Assembly (NCBI GenBank): GCA_963573305.1
Contig: OY754329.1
Span: 46,148,417 to 46,212,416 of the forward strand
Length of the DNA stretch: 64,000 nt
Direction of reading: 5' to 3'
From: Pyrrhosoma nymphula
Lineage: Eukaryota; Arthropoda; Insecta; Odonata; Coenagrionidae
The notes below the pieces were generated by a model. It was not told where the DNA came from and made no database searches. It saw nothing but the letters and a program-made list of their open reading frames with translations. The stretch's first letter is position 1. Each line of letters starts with the position of its first letter. Of the stretch, positions 1 to 10,654 are shown in pieces. Both the position numbers and the translations under genes were made by a program.

Positions 1-214
1 GTATCTGTCATTCCATGCCCATATTTTTAATTATTGATTGCAAATTTCAAGATAGTAATAAAAATTGAGAAAAAATTTTTATTTTGGAAAACTTATTTTT
101 AAAAGAACGTTTTTATTTTCATAGATATGAAAATATTTCTTTATTTAAGAATTTTGGTACGTAACCCTGTGGAAACAAAGTTGCTAAATTGGGATGAACA
201 GCTCACTATCTTTG

Positions 215-1500
215 TATAATAGACCTGGAGTAGGGAAGAACAATAGAGAAGATAACCTTTGTGAGTATATTTGGCAGAGAGGAATTGGAGGCATTACATG
301 AGATGAAGGCAAGAAAACCTTAGGGAGTGGATAGCACTTCTAAAGAAATACCAAATAATTTAAGAAATAATGGGAGCAATAAACATTTTTCGAGCTTATT
401 TGTAGGATCTGTGAGTTGGGAGCATGGCTAGAAAACATCATGAAAACATTATTAATCCCTAATCAGAAAAATACTGTAAATAAAACCTCTGAATGTAAGG
501 AGTATTGAAGAATTAGTGTAATTTCACTTGTGGAAAAAGTTTTAGTGAAAGGCATTCGTTAAAGGTTGTCAAATGGAGTAAATTACTACTTTGGTAATTA
601 CCAGTTTGGGTTCAGGCAGGGAAGGTGACTTAGAACACCATTGTGGTGATGAGAACACTTATGGATAGGAATCTAAAGTGTAATCAGGATATTATTGCTT
701 GTTTCCTTGATTTCAAAAATGCATTTGAATGAATGAATTGGGAAAACTTATATATGTTTATACTTAGTAAATTATGATCAGATTATAGATACAAGACTCA
801 TACAAATCCTGTATACTATGGTCCAGATGGCACATGTGAGGGTGGCTGATCGGTGATCAGGGTGGGCAGTTGTAGGTCATGGGGTAAGGCAAGGTGGCCT
901 ATTTTTGCTTTGCTTATTAATATTTAATATCGATGAAATGGTAAAAGACAAATGGGGAAAGCTAGATGTAGGAACTAAAGTAGGATGACAGCTGATAATG
1001 TTGCTTAGATATGCTGATGACCAGGCATCAGCTAGTGAATACATACTACAATGGATTGCAGACAATCGCAGATGCTTTAGAAAATGAGTGTGGGGAATAC
1101 TGGATGAAGATTAATGAGAGGAAAATGAGAGTGATGAAATTTTCTTGGGCAAAGAAAGCAAGGCTGGTCATCAAAGTCGAGCAAGGGACTAACTTAGTGT
1201 ATTGGAGGAAAATTGGATGTGTAGAAAGGGCATTAGTAATAGAATTGGGCTAGAATAAGAAGCATTCAGCAGTATAATGGAGCTGTTGGGTGGTTGGAAC
1301 AGGCAATGATGTGGTACATGGATTGGCAATAAAGGGACAAAGAGGTGGTGAAGGCTGTGATAGAGGGAAGAGTGTTGGGCAAGGAGGGTAGGGGAAGAAA
1401 AAGAATCTGCAATATGAATGGGATAAAGAGAGGCAGACTTAGATGAAGAAAGACATTGTGTAAGGAAATGAGGGAATGTGCTTCCATTTATTAAAATATA
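215..1500 (+). pseudogene. Decayed LINE reverse transcriptase (non-LTR retrotransposon)
   Basis: Three-frame reading gives a broken reverse transcriptase in the correct motif order. A pre-RT segment beginning EELEALHEMKARK lies near 278. It is followed by ECKEY and ISVISLVEKVLVK near 490-560, YQFGFRQGR near 600-630, a degenerate LDFKNAFE near 700-730, and the catalytic box as RYADD with YADD codons at 1010-1021. After the box comes the usual thumb segment (NECGEYWMKINERKMRVMKF, about 1080-1140). Stops and frameshifts are frequent and no long frame survives, so this is a fossil. The fragment belongs to the same broad group as the LINE scraps near 10.2 and 44.8 kb, judged by motif wording. The clade cannot be settled by eye. 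The 3' end is vague; an A-rich stretch begins near 1545. Confidence 0.8.
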
Positions 1501-1549
1501 GAGGATTTTTACTCTTCTATTTACACTTACTTCAACCGGAAGATCATTC

Positions 1550-2370
1550 AATAAAATAAAATAATAGAAAAGCTATTGAGAATTTCAGATTAGACAGGTC
1601 ACTCTAGTTTTCACAAATGCTTGAAAATTATTTTTATATATAAACTTTTGGGTAAAAAATATTCAAACTTACCAGTTTTGTATAATTTGTACCAAAAGTG
1701 ACATTTTCGGATTCATCTGAAAGTAAAATCTCAATTTGTTGGTAAATGTTTATCTGGCAGCAGTAGTGGGGTCTCTACCTTAACAAGGGACCCAGTACAT
1801 CACAATAGGTCATGAGGTAGAGGAGTTAAGGATGCCACCCATCCTCATATCCAGGTACAGCTCCTCATCATTTCACATCATAGACTGTTGTGGGTGAATT
1901 TATAAATTTTTGAAAATTTGAGTGAAATCAAACAATTTTTGATGAATTTTAATCTTGCTTACCTCATTTTTGTTATACACAAAAAATCTCTTTTGTTCAT
2001 CTTAGGCTTTTTTAGCCAGTTCTTCCATCTACATACTAAATTAACTTCTTTTCTCTGGCCTTTATATTCTTCATTTTCCATCTGGCACATTAATATTTTC
2101 CGGGAAGATGCATGTGGCCTGTATGAACAACTAGAATAAATAATTAAAAGCTGTGCTAAAAATCTAATGAGAATGGGGGATTGGAAAGTGGTAGTGGATT
2201 AAGGAGGAATGGAAATGAAGTCAGTGGGCCTTGGTGAGAAACTAAAAATTGCCGTAGCGTTGATGCAGTTGAGTTTTGAAAAATAAATAATTAGTTTTAA
2301 CAAACCCTAGCTTCAGACGTCACAGGTGTTGGCCCTTGTGGAAAATGCAGGAAGATACTATGTAGCAGGT
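1550..2370. other. AT-rich spacer, nothing recognised
   Basis: No convincing coding, RNA or repeat signal between two LINE remnants. The open frames here are short and of low complexity. Confidence 0.5.
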
Positions 2371-3971
2371 ATCTCATAGATAATTCTTCTTCTTTCCCGT
2401 TTATGCCATTGGCGTTAAAGCCTCAATGAACTACGTCCACCTCTTCCAATCACCTGCCATTTTCTTCATCTCCTTTTCAGTCTTCCCTCTTTTCTTTCCA
2501 TACTTCTCAATCCCATGCATCCTCGTCTCTCTCGGTCAACCTCTACTTCTTATCTAATTCGGTTTTCCTTCCAATACTTACCTGGGTATTATATTCTGAT
2601 CCATTCAATTGAGATGTCCATACCATCTAAGTTGATTTCTCTCTATAATTTTTATAAATAAATAAATGTATTAAGGGCTCCTGCTGGGGTTTTTCTTGGA
2701 TTTTTGTCTTTCTTTCCGAATCACTATTGGTTTTATTTCCTATTCATTTCAAGAATTTCATTTCTGCTGCTGTTATTTTGTTTGTAATCGTCCATCTTTC
2801 AGAGCCATTAGTTATTATGGGCACATAATTAGATTTATATAATTCTAATTTTGTTTTTTGGTCTATTTCTCTTTTTCCTATGATTGTGTTATTTATCTAG
2901 TAGTACACACTACTGCTTTGTTTTATTCTGTGTTGTATTTATTGATTTATTTTCCCATTTTTTTGCAACGATTGTTCCTAAGTATTTGTATATTGTTACT
3001 GGCTCTATTTTTTCATTTTCTATTACTATGCCATTAATTGTTTCCTCTTTTCTCCATATATGTGGTAGTTTACATTTATTAGAGTTTACTTTCATCCCTC
3101 TTTTCTTTATGCTCTCATTCTGTTGATTTACAATGTGTTGTAACTTTGATTCCTTATCAGATATGATAGCTATATCATCTGCGTAGGTTAGAGATTGTAT
3201 AAAAATAGGTTTAACGTTCCAGTATCATACTAAAGTTTTCATACTTCTGCACTTATTATTGCACTCTTGTTATTTCATCTAGCATCAGAATGAATAGTAG
3301 AGGGGTTAGGCTGTCCCCTTGTTTTAAACCCTTTTCCCATTTAAAATATTCCATCTCTCTTCCATTTATTCTAACTCATCCTTTTGCTTACCTATATGCA
3401 CTCTTTATTGCATATATTAGTTTTTGTGGTATTTTCCTCCCTTTCAGAATTTTCCATATTTCTCTGCTATTTACATTACCAAAGGCTGATGTCAAGTGTA
3501 TAAAGGCTACGTATAGATCTCTATTGTATTCTATTGTTATTCTATTACTGCTCTTATTGTGTAGATATGATCTTGTGTCTGCTGTCCAGCTCTGAAAGCT
3601 CTTTGTTCTTCTTGCATGCTCATTTCTGTGTATTTTCTTAGTCTCTTTTCCAGAATCCTGGTATATATTTTTAATCCTACTGATGATTGGTATATTGCTC
3701 GATAATTTCTACATTCTCTGTTGTTTTACACTTTTTATGTTTTGGCACTATTATATTTTATTTCCAGTTTGATGGTGTATCTCTGCTATTCCATGCTTTA
3801 CTGCATGTCTCCCATATGAGTTATGTGATTTCTTCTCCTCCATATTGGATGTACTCTGGAGCTTCACCATCTCTTCCTTCTGCTTTTCCTACTTTCATCA
3901 GTTTGCATTGTATATCTTACTTCCTGGATAGTTATCTCTTAATTTGTCTCCTGAGTTTCCTCTTCATGTAT

Positions 3972-4345
3972 GGGCAAGGGCCTAGCCTTGTTGAAACACT
4001 GGTTCTTGTCAGATCACTGAAGTTAAGCAACGTTGGGCCCGGACGGGGGCTGAAGGGGTGGCTCTCCTCCATACCTCTACCAGGGTGGATGGAGAGGTGA
4101 CACTCCTCCAGATCTATACCGGGAGGCCGGAGGGTAGACTCAGACTGGGAAGGCTGGAGGGAGGTGACCCTCTTCCATGCCTGTACCGGTAAGTTTGGGG
4201 GTGGCCCCTCCTTCAAACCTCTACCATGGTGCTCTTGTCCCCTGTCTGCAAGTGGCAGGCAGGTTAAATGTGGGACGGCACAATGGACCAAGAGGTCAGA
4301 ATGCCAGAAGGGCTCGAGAAGGCCCTCGCCCACCCTTACAATATA
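3972..4345 (+). mobile_element. 5S rRNA-derived (SINE3-like) insertion with internal repeats
   Basis: From about 3990 to 4042 the sequence follows the 5S rRNA internal promoter: a GGTTCTTGTCAGATCACTGA core, then AGTTAAGCAACGTTGGGC, matching the animal 5S segment (GGTTCTCGTC..GATCACCGAA..TTAAGCAGCGTCGGGC). It is not a whole 5S gene. After GGGCCCGG it switches to a GC-rich tract to about 4235 in which a motif like TGGATGGAGAGGTGACACTC recurs three to four times, possibly derived from the 5S box C region. The block is much richer in GC than its surroundings and breaks the minus-strand LINE frame, which resumes on both sides. Exact ends and a target duplication are not clear. Class inferred as 5S-derived SINE. 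Confidence 0.65.
4051..4235. repeat. Imperfect GC-rich tandem repeats inside the 5S-derived insertion
   Basis: Units of about 40-60 bp share a TGGAGAGGTGAC-type core, a CTCTTCCA/CTCCTCCA block, and a CTGTACC/CTCTACC/CTATACC end. Copies are diverged. Confidence 0.5.
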
Positions 4346-5346
4346 TTTTGTTTAGATCATCTTTTATGTGTCTTGTTTTCTTTCTTTCTCCCTCTCTGTC
4401 CTTTTACTATAGTCCAAAAAGTCTTTTTGTTATTTTCATGGGAAATTTGGATTATTTCTCCAAACTTTTTTCCAGATTTCCCTCTTTGAGGACATCTCTA
4501 CTCTTATCTCATAGTTGTACATTTACCAGTCTATTCTCTTCGGTTTTTGTTTTAAGGTATTCTTCCCATGCTTTCTTTTTCTCCTTCACTGTAATGCATG
4601 CCTCTTCATTCCACCATGCGGGTCTTCTTTCTCCTTTCTCCTCCTGTTTTCATTTTTCCACATGCTTTCTTTTCCTTTACTGAGTTTCCTATTTCTTTAA
4701 CCGTGTTGCCCTCTTTTTGTTGATCTCTAATGGCCATAACTTCTTCATTAATCAGTTCTCTATATTTAGTTTTAGTGTCTGCTTTCATCAACTCTTTTAT
4801 AGGTACCATAGAGTCAATTGTGCTCTTTGCATCCCTTTCGTCTGATTCAAAGGTGATTTGATGGACTATTTTATGCTTGAAAGAAGTATTTCCAATCATA
4901 ACATCATTCTCTATGCAGAAGTCAATCATTTTTTTCTGTTCTTGTGTTTAGTACTTTCTCCTCCAAAGAGTCCCATTGTTTCATGTCCTTTTGTATGGTT
5001 GTTCCCTATCCATGCATTCCAATCTCCCATTATTACAGTCACTCCATATTTACTCCATCTTTCATCATATGTTTCTTGCAGTTCATTATAGAATTTCTCC
5101 CTTTAAAAAAGATCTCCTTTTTCCATTGGGGAATACACTTGTATTATCGTTATAAGCTTTTCCAGTTTGACTGTGTCATTATCCTTGGGGATATGCATTG
5201 CAAGTCTGCAACATTTTCTTCCATTTGCCTTGTTGTAATTTTGTATTCCCACTCTTTTCTTTGCTCTTCTCATTGTAACCCCTGAATATCAATTTTTTAG
5301 TCTCTTTTCTCCTTTCCCTTTAATTTTACCCTCACCAGTATATCTG

Positions 5347-5354
5347 GTCTGTAT
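5347..5354. repeat. Left 8-bp target site duplication (GTCTGTAT)
   Basis: An identical octamer occurs at 5683-5690, immediately beyond the other end of the element. Confidence 0.85.
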
Positions 5355-5682
5355 TAGGGATGGGCAAAAGCATGTATTGCAGCAAACGTGTGCACGCTTG
5401 TAATTCAGGCGTGTACACATCTTACCTGTCATGACGCATACAATAGTTAAAATCTGGATGGCAGTCAGTGACTGTAGTCACAGACTGCGATCCAGATTCC
5501 AGGAAATACCGTACACCCTGATTCATAACGATTCACCTTGACACAAGTCATATTAAAGACTGGTGGAGGGGGGGGGTGATCAAAGGCGGACGATGCTAAC
5601 GTGTATTATTTTGCAAGAAAAAGAAAACTTGAACATGCCTCCAGACTAGTACACGTGTACACATTTACACGTCCCATCCCTA
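5355..5682. mobile_element. Non-autonomous hAT-type MITE, 328 bp
   Basis: The element begins TAGGGATGGG and ends with its exact complement CCCATCCCTA, flanked by identical 8-bp duplications GTCTGTAT. Eight-base duplications and a TAGGG-type terminus are the hallmark of hAT transposons. Subterminal repeats around GTGTACAC and ACACGTGTACAC are visible near both ends. There is no open frame of transposase size. Removing the element and one octamer rejoins the minus-strand LINE reading (EEEIVDEMKRY continuing into RPDILVRVK), so the MITE landed in an existing LINE copy. Confidence 0.88.
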
Positions 5683-5690
5683 GTCTGTAT
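5683..5690. repeat. Right 8-bp target site duplication (GTCTGTAT)
   Basis: Matches 5347-5354 exactly. Confidence 0.85.
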
Positions 5691-5849
5691 CTTTTCATCT
5701 CATCTACTATTTCTTCCTCTTTCAAATTAAACATCTTATTGTTCCACTTTCCAAATCGTAATCCTTTTTTCCATTGCTTGGGCCATTTCTCTGTGGCATC
5801 CATCCATTTTCCGAGGCTTTTTGATTTTCTTTGAATCAGTGGGTATCCA

Positions 5850-6060
5850 CCATGCGGGTGATTAGCCCAGTGATGGCTTTACCAGAGCCCAGTTTGCCAA
5901 CCTTTTCATGGTTACTGTAGGACCTTCACAGCTACCGTAGCGGTCCCTGGGTTCAAGTCCCCACTGTACTTCACCCCCTCAGGCAATCCATTACTTTGGT
6001 CATTGCCTGTCCCCCACAACAAGGGTTGGTTTTTGGGGTGCTCTCATAGATTATATAGTA
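5850..6060 (+). mobile_element. Possible tRNA-derived SINE fragment
   Basis: A T-arm-like block (CCTGGGTTCAAGTCCCC, near 5946-5962) fits a pol III box B. An upstream segment (near 5865-5900) resembles a degenerate D-arm. No good cloverleaf and no clear target duplication are visible. It could instead be 5' untranslated sequence of the adjacent LINE. Confidence 0.3.
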
Positions 6061-6109
6061 GTAAAATAGATTTTGGACTATTTTGAGAATTCTCTCCACT
6101 TTAATGGTA

Positions 6110-6640
6110 CTAGTCAGAGATGAGGGAAACTGAGATTAAGTTGACAGAAGTTTTAGCAAAATTGAAGAGACAGGGGCAATTGACAAAAAATGGGAAAACA
6201 GGGATGAGCAGCATAAATCACTAGGTGCTGTGAACTACAAAAAAAAAGAAATAAACGAGACTTAGTAGCAAAATAAATTGGGCAAAGGAAGCATGGTGTA
6301 TGGGCATTAAATAGAAATAGAGAAAATGCTGAGAGAAGGGAGATGGTTGCATTATGCATGATAATGAAAGTTTCCTGGTGGTAAGAGAGGGAAAAAATAT
6401 GTACAAAGACTTGAGGATAGACCTCAAAAGAGCGTAGTCAAAAAACGGCACAAAAACAAGAAAACCTGGTAAACAATTAGGAGGACCAGAAGAGATCCAG
6501 GGTAGTTGGAGGAAATACATGGAAGAACTATATGACAGATATTATAGGCCTACATGCTTAGGTATCAAATGGAATTACCTGTGGATATGGACAACCTTGG
6601 TCTAGATCTAGTGAACGTGAGCTCTACGGCCTCTTAAAGT
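6110..6640 (+). pseudogene. LINE fragment, endonuclease-RT linker
   Basis: The plus strand reads through broken frames to GGPEEIQGSWRKYMEELYD near 6478-6535, a signature of the linker just before RT in many animal LINEs. Upstream, KRQGQLTKNGK-like wording supports the same assignment. No RT motifs follow: the reading dissolves near 6600. It contains one copy of a 42-bp sequence repeated at 6902. Confidence 0.55.
6423..6464. repeat. 42-bp direct repeat, copy 1
   Basis: Starts CTCAAAAGAGCGTAGTC and ends AAAAACAAGAAAA; identical to 6902-6943 over 42 bases, 437 bp apart. In this copy it sits inside the LINE-linker fragment. Confidence 0.9.
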
Positions 6641-6901
6641 GACAAGTTATAAAAATCTCCAATGGCCGTAATAAATTGGCACCACTCGTCAATATTACAC
6701 CACAATTGCTGTGTTGGTTTGCGGGAAAAAGGGGCAAATCCACGCCAGTGACAACCACAGACACACACTCAACCCAAATAGGGATCCTTCGCTAGGGCTA
6801 ATGGGAACCCGCTAAGGATGCCTGGGTTATGAACACAAACACACTCACAAGCACTCAATAAATCACTCACTCAGACGGGCCCAACTTCTGGGAGAATCTA
6901 G

Positions 6902-6943
6902 CTCAAAAGAGCGTAGTCAAAAAACGGCACAAAAACAAGAAAA
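6902..6943. repeat. 42-bp direct repeat, copy 2
   Basis: Identical to 6423-6464. In this copy it lies about 27 bases beyond the minus-strand hammerhead-like fold at 6971-6997, on its 3' side. Confidence 0.9.
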
Positions 6944-6970
6944 GACGAGGGTGTGCGTCGGATACGCGTA

Positions 6971-6997
6971 TTTCGGCCACAAGGTGGCCTTCTTCAG
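6971..6997 (-). ncRNA. Hammerhead-like fold (CTGAAGA..GAAA)
   Basis: On the minus strand: CTGAAGA (6997-6991), one A, stem GGCCAC, loop CTT, stem GTGGCC, then GAAA (6974-6971). Stem II is six perfect pairs. The layout is that of the hammerhead core (CUGANGA, stem II, GAAA), except for one extra base before stem II. TACGCGTA follows and could form a very short stem III. It sits just 3' of the open frame at 7015-7695 on the same strand. Confidence 0.45.
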
Positions 6998-7014
6998 CGA
7001 ACTGAAGGGAGTAA

Positions 7015-7695
7015 TCACTTGCAACGCAATGTTGTAAGTGAATCGGGAGGAGGACAGTCTAGAATAAATACGAAAATGAAGAAAAAGGGAGAGAGGGAGG
7101 GGGAACCAATGACGTTGGGTTGTGGGAGAGGGCAGAAAGGGAAGGGAGGGCAGGTGGGGAAGGAGTGGGGGAGGTAGGGGAGGTGGGAAGCGAAGTCCGC
7201 GACCGTTGAAGCAAGTATGGGGGAGGGGGAGAGATAGGGGAGGTGGGAAGGGAACTTGTGGACTTTCGTGGCCTCCATTGCCGTAGCAACAGTGGTCACG
7301 TTGGCCTCCACAGGTGCAGCGTCAACTACCTCCATAGGTTCCGTGGGTGCGGCAGGAGTCTCCGGCGCGGCAGTTGTCGCGGAAGTGGATGAGGCCACTC
7401 CCGCAGTAATAGCCGCGTACTGGATGTTCGGGTTCCGCATTCCAGCGCCGGGTGCAGGGATGGTGTCCGGTGCAGCGGATGCTGCCTTCTCCTCCTTCGG
7501 CGTCGAGTCCTTAGCTGTCAAGACAGCCACGACCTTCGCATTATACTTCTCCCGTCTTTGGTTCTTATAAGGACCATTCTGGGAGTGTGAGTGCGACGGT
7601 GTCGTCTCGTTGGCCTGCCCGAAATTCATTTCTCGCGCCACAGGAGTCTCCTGCGGCGTTTTCATGAACTTCTGGCGAAGCTCAGAGGGTAACAT
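7015..7695 (-). CDS. Unrecognised 226-residue open frame, probably retroelement-derived
   Basis: An uninterrupted frame in a locally GC-rich block. Residues 1-45 are polar and charged (starts MLPSELRQKF), with a K/R-rich patch near residues 45-65 (PYKNQRREKYNAK). Residues 60-150 are Ala/Pro/Thr-rich and look disordered, and the C-terminal third is Pro/Ser/Leu-rich, which suggests drift out of the coding frame. In another frame just upstream (about 7830-7700) an acidic stretch DFGEDLASYQNFGNIDGDGD is readable, which could be the true N-terminal part, joined by a frameshift. No domain recognised. The hammerhead-like fold downstream on the same strand suggests a retroelement ORF1 or linker, by context only. 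The start Met has an in-frame stop about 40 nt upstream. Confidence 0.35.
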   Translation of the reverse strand: MLPSELRQKFMKTPQETPVAREMNFGQANETTPSHSHSQNGPYKNQRREKYNAKVVAVLTAKDSTPKEEKAASAAPDTIPAPGAGMRNPNIQYAAITAGVASSTSATTAAPETPAAPTEPMEVVDAAPVEANVTTVATAMEATKVHKFPSHLPYLSPSPILASTVADFASHLPYLPHSFPTCPPFPFCPLPQPNVIGSPSLSPFFFIFVFILDCPPPDSLTTLRCK

Positions 7696-7961
7696 GACGC
7701 TGAACGCCCCCGCTGGTCGATCGCCAACCGACTATCTCCTCTGCGTTGACATCTCCGTCGCCGTCGATGTTCCCGAAGTTCTGGTAAGACGCAAGGTCTT
7801 CTCCAAAGTCGTAGTCGCAGTATCAACTTACTCGTGCGAGCACTTTCCGTATCACATTGACCATGATGGTACTAAGTAGTAGGCAATTTCGGGTAATGGG
7901 CGGGTTTCACCGCACCGTCTGAAAAGGCAAGCTCCGCGCGGGGCCCTCATAGACGCGGGGC

Positions 7962-7979
7962 CAGGTGCTGCAGCACCTG
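7962..7979. repeat. 18-bp perfect palindrome
   Basis: CAGGTGCTGCAGCACCTG reads the same on both strands, within GC-rich sequence between 7.9 and 8.1 kb. Confidence 0.8.
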
Positions 7980-8119
7980 TCGCACTACTCTAGGGACGGC
8001 ACTGTTCTTGCGTCGAGAGCCCTCTGCCGCAGCGCAGGAATTATTTTCTACTTCTACCCCCCTTCCTCGGAAAACGACTCAGGAATAGAGTAGCTCGATG
8101 GAGTGAGATGTGAGTCGCG

Positions 8120-10185
8120 AGGCACTTCACCCGAAAGGGTCGTATTTACTATCACTCACCCACACTCTCATTTGACACTTCTTCATGAAGCAAACTTTGT
8201 CGCTTCGTTGGGAATTTCCAAAAGTAAGTAATTAATACCCGCATTCGCACCTTTCTTCCATCATCCACCGCACCTTTAACGTGCACTATATTTGTTTGTC
8301 ATCGCCTACCGGTCATTTGAGGATGATGACTAGTGATCACTTGACTATTGTAACTAGCGTGCATTCGGATGGCAGAAAACAACTATTGTAGATAGATGAC
8401 TATGGTAATTTTTCCTGGTTTAGAAAGTTACCATGGTAGGTGCCAACCGGGCGTCCGCATTACTAATTCTTACCCTCGAAATTGATTACCATGGTGAATA
8501 GCTAATATTGCGAACGGTGCTTTACCATCGTTCCAGTACCGTGGTCTAGCGCTGGAGTCGCGGTCAGAAACCGGAAAAGATAGAGCACGATTATCAAATA
8601 AGGCAAGCAAAATGGGAAAGGATAAAATGCCGTCTCCACTACCGACACATCCACCGGCATAACCAGCATTTGCCACAACTTCTGCTTTGCAGACAATATC
8701 CTTTTAGAGGTGTTATTTTGGAATAGATAATAGGTCCTAATATTGGGCCTATAGGTCATTTTACCCGACGGGTACACGTATGGCCTTGCCAGGCGTGACT
8801 CCGTTCTGTTCTCTGCTGGAATCGAAGCAAACAAGTGTGAAGCTAGCATTTATTGAAAACTAGATTAAAATACCCGCCTCAATGCAATACTCGTAATTAA
8901 TTGTTTCTAAAGCAAATGATACTCCTCCCTGTTAAATAAATAGGATAGCATTATCCCCTTCTCCATTTTGTTCGCTTTCGATCTTTCTTCATCTTTCCAC
9001 CCCCCGCCAGCCCTCGGGAGTCCCAGCGTGAGACACTATGAGTTATCAGCATTAAGAACTATGTGTTACATCCGTACCGACGTGTATTTCCGTAGCAATT
9101 TTGGCTCACAGGTGCGCATTCGCTGGCACGTGCTTGCGTCGTCAGTGGAAACGGGGTATAAAGTGTTATTTTGATGAATAACCTAAGAAGGGTGTGTTTT
9201 ACTTTCAAAACCTTTTCGAAACTTTTAAAACGTCTCCAGGACGCGAGTATTCCACTTCCGTTCGAAATCAGCTGCTTGATTTTCAGTTGTTCTTTGCTAT
9301 TCCTGGGGTGGGTGGTACAAAGTTGCGATGGAGTAATGTTAATGCTTGGAGGCAGTTAACGTGGGTTGCCTGAACAGGGTACAAGGCGAAATAGCCGTGC
9401 TTATTCTCCCTCGAATTTAGGAAATGATCACTCGATCTTAGCTGTTAGACAAACTTTATGTCCGCCAGTGGGCCGATACGGGTTATTACGAGGCAAGGAT
9501 TTCTTGGTGTTTGTACTGGCCATACCAGTCGTTCTGTTATATTATGGCGTTTCCCTCAAACAATTTCATCATCTGATACGCCTAAACAGATTAATAAATA
9601 TTCTTAATTGCAATGGTACGGGATTGTAATTCCTCCTTTGAAGGCTGCTTACTTGATCATTTCGAAGGCTGCTTAGTTTATCATTTCATCAAATTTTTCT
9701 GTAAATGTTTCTCAGACGATCAACTAATACGCTGTCTTACGACTTACGTATACGACGCAGTCACCCAGGCAGTATTGTGCTGCGTGCAAAATTGATCAAC
9801 ACGACGAACATATCCCAAGGGAATTCCTTCAAACTCCTGAGAGGTTTCTCCTTAATGGTATCGGAAAATGATCAAAATAACTTCTCCAAGACGCATAAGT
9901 TGATCGCAAGAGTTTATTCCAAACTATAGGCGAGAGCCTGGAACGTTAATTGCGTGTGCGAAAAGAGCCCTTAATTGGCATTCATTCAAAATTCATTACC
10001 CTGCCAAATTAATTCCACACAATATATTCTGATTACTCCTGAAACTATTGAACGTCATTATACAATATTGTAATCAACTCTAGTTCCGCTTTTCCTCAAT
10101 CGTTCGCTAGTAAAAATCTATGTCATAAAATGGTTTATCGTCGTGAGAAGTATGCGGAAGAATCAGCCCACGTGTATTTCTAACT
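8120..10185. other. Intergenic sequence, no supported feature
   Basis: Mixed-composition DNA with short open frames only. ACCATGGTA-type blocks recur near 8433 and 8488, without a clear repeat unit. Confidence 0.4.
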
Positions 10186-10428
10186 TCATATGCAGAATGC
10201 ATTGGAAAATGTGTTCTGGAACAAAATGCTCATATTGAAGAGCTCTGGAGTGCTCTTTGATGGAAGAAGAGTATAATACAGGCTGTAAGTAGATCTGTTG
10301 GCATTGACTGAATGCGGTTGCAATGCGGAGGAGGCAAAAGTGAGGATAGAAGTGTGCCAAGGATGTACGTTGTCGCCCATGATTTTTAACATTTACACTG
10401 AATAAGAAAAATAAAAAATAACGGGAAT

Positions 10429-10441
10429 CATCGTGCTAGGA
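10429..10441. repeat. Left 13-bp target duplication (CATCGTGCTAGGA)
   Basis: Identical to 10655-10667, bracketing the inverted insertion. Confidence 0.85.
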
Positions 10442-10654
10442 TGAACAATGAAAAACTTTAACTTTGTGGTTCCACAATGATATTTTTATTGGCACGACCC
10501 GGGTTTCGACGTACTATAACGTCATCATCCGGTCTTGATGACGGATGATGACGTTATGGTGCGTCGAAACCCTGGTCGTGCCAATAAAAATATCATTGTG
10601 GAACCACAAAGTTAAAGTTTTTCATTTTTCATTATGAACATGTTCTACCAGTTA
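10442..10654. mobile_element. Head-to-head inverted insertion carrying two hammerhead-like folds
   Basis: Arms 10448-10530 and 10541-10625 are near-perfect inverted copies separated by about 10 bases. Each arm reads outward from the centre: CGGATGATGACG, loop, CGTCGAAACC, GGTCGTGCCAATAAAAAT, GTGGAACCAC, AAAGTT. The insertion is bracketed by a perfect 13-bp duplication. Such inverted dimers with variable duplications fit retroelement (Penelope-like) insertion better than cut-and-paste transposition. Both cores read CGGATGA, so the conserved U of CUGANGA is G and catalysis is unlikely. Confidence 0.8.
10542..10570 (+). ncRNA. Hammerhead-like fold, right arm (core mutated)
   Basis: CGGATGA, T, GACG, an 8-base loop TTATGGTG, CGTC, GAAAC. 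The stem is four perfect pairs plus a T.G closing wobble. The left-arm equivalent is on the minus strand at 10503-10530. Confidence 0.4.

Larger units (their letters stand above)
2380..5830 (-). pseudogene. Near full-length broken LINE: endonuclease plus reverse transcriptase
   Basis: Read on the minus strand this region carries a single LINE pol in the order endonuclease, linker, RT, C-terminal domain. The endonuclease shows MGDWNAWIG at about 5030-5004 and LIDFCIENDVMIGNT-like wording at about 4930-4870. The linker has WWNEEACITVKEKKKAW near 4620-4560. The RT has RAFRAGQQTQDHIY near 3600-3550, YVAFIHLTSAFGNV near 3510-3465, GFKQGDSLTPLLFILM near 3335-3285, YADD at 3185-3174, and YKYLGTIVA near 2990-2960. 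The end resembles the basic C-terminal region of such elements (about 2640-2380). Stops and shifts are spread throughout, so it is dead. Two later insertions interrupt it: a 5S-derived element near 3972-4345 and a hAT-type MITE at 5355-5682. The large plus-strand open frames here are antisense shadows. Confidence 0.9.

Noticed and set aside
3990..4050. Intact 5S rRNA gene
   Set aside because: Only the internal promoter part matches; both ends of the 5S molecule are missing.
3687..4683. Plus-strand frames of 137 and 168 codons
   Set aside because: Antisense to the minus-strand LINE and the 5S-derived insertion; composition is pyrimidine-driven with no domain.
7256..7570. Plus-strand 104-codon Ala/Val-rich frame
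   Set aside because: Mirror of the Ala/Pro-rich minus frame at 7015-7695; GC-rich DNA is often open on both strands.
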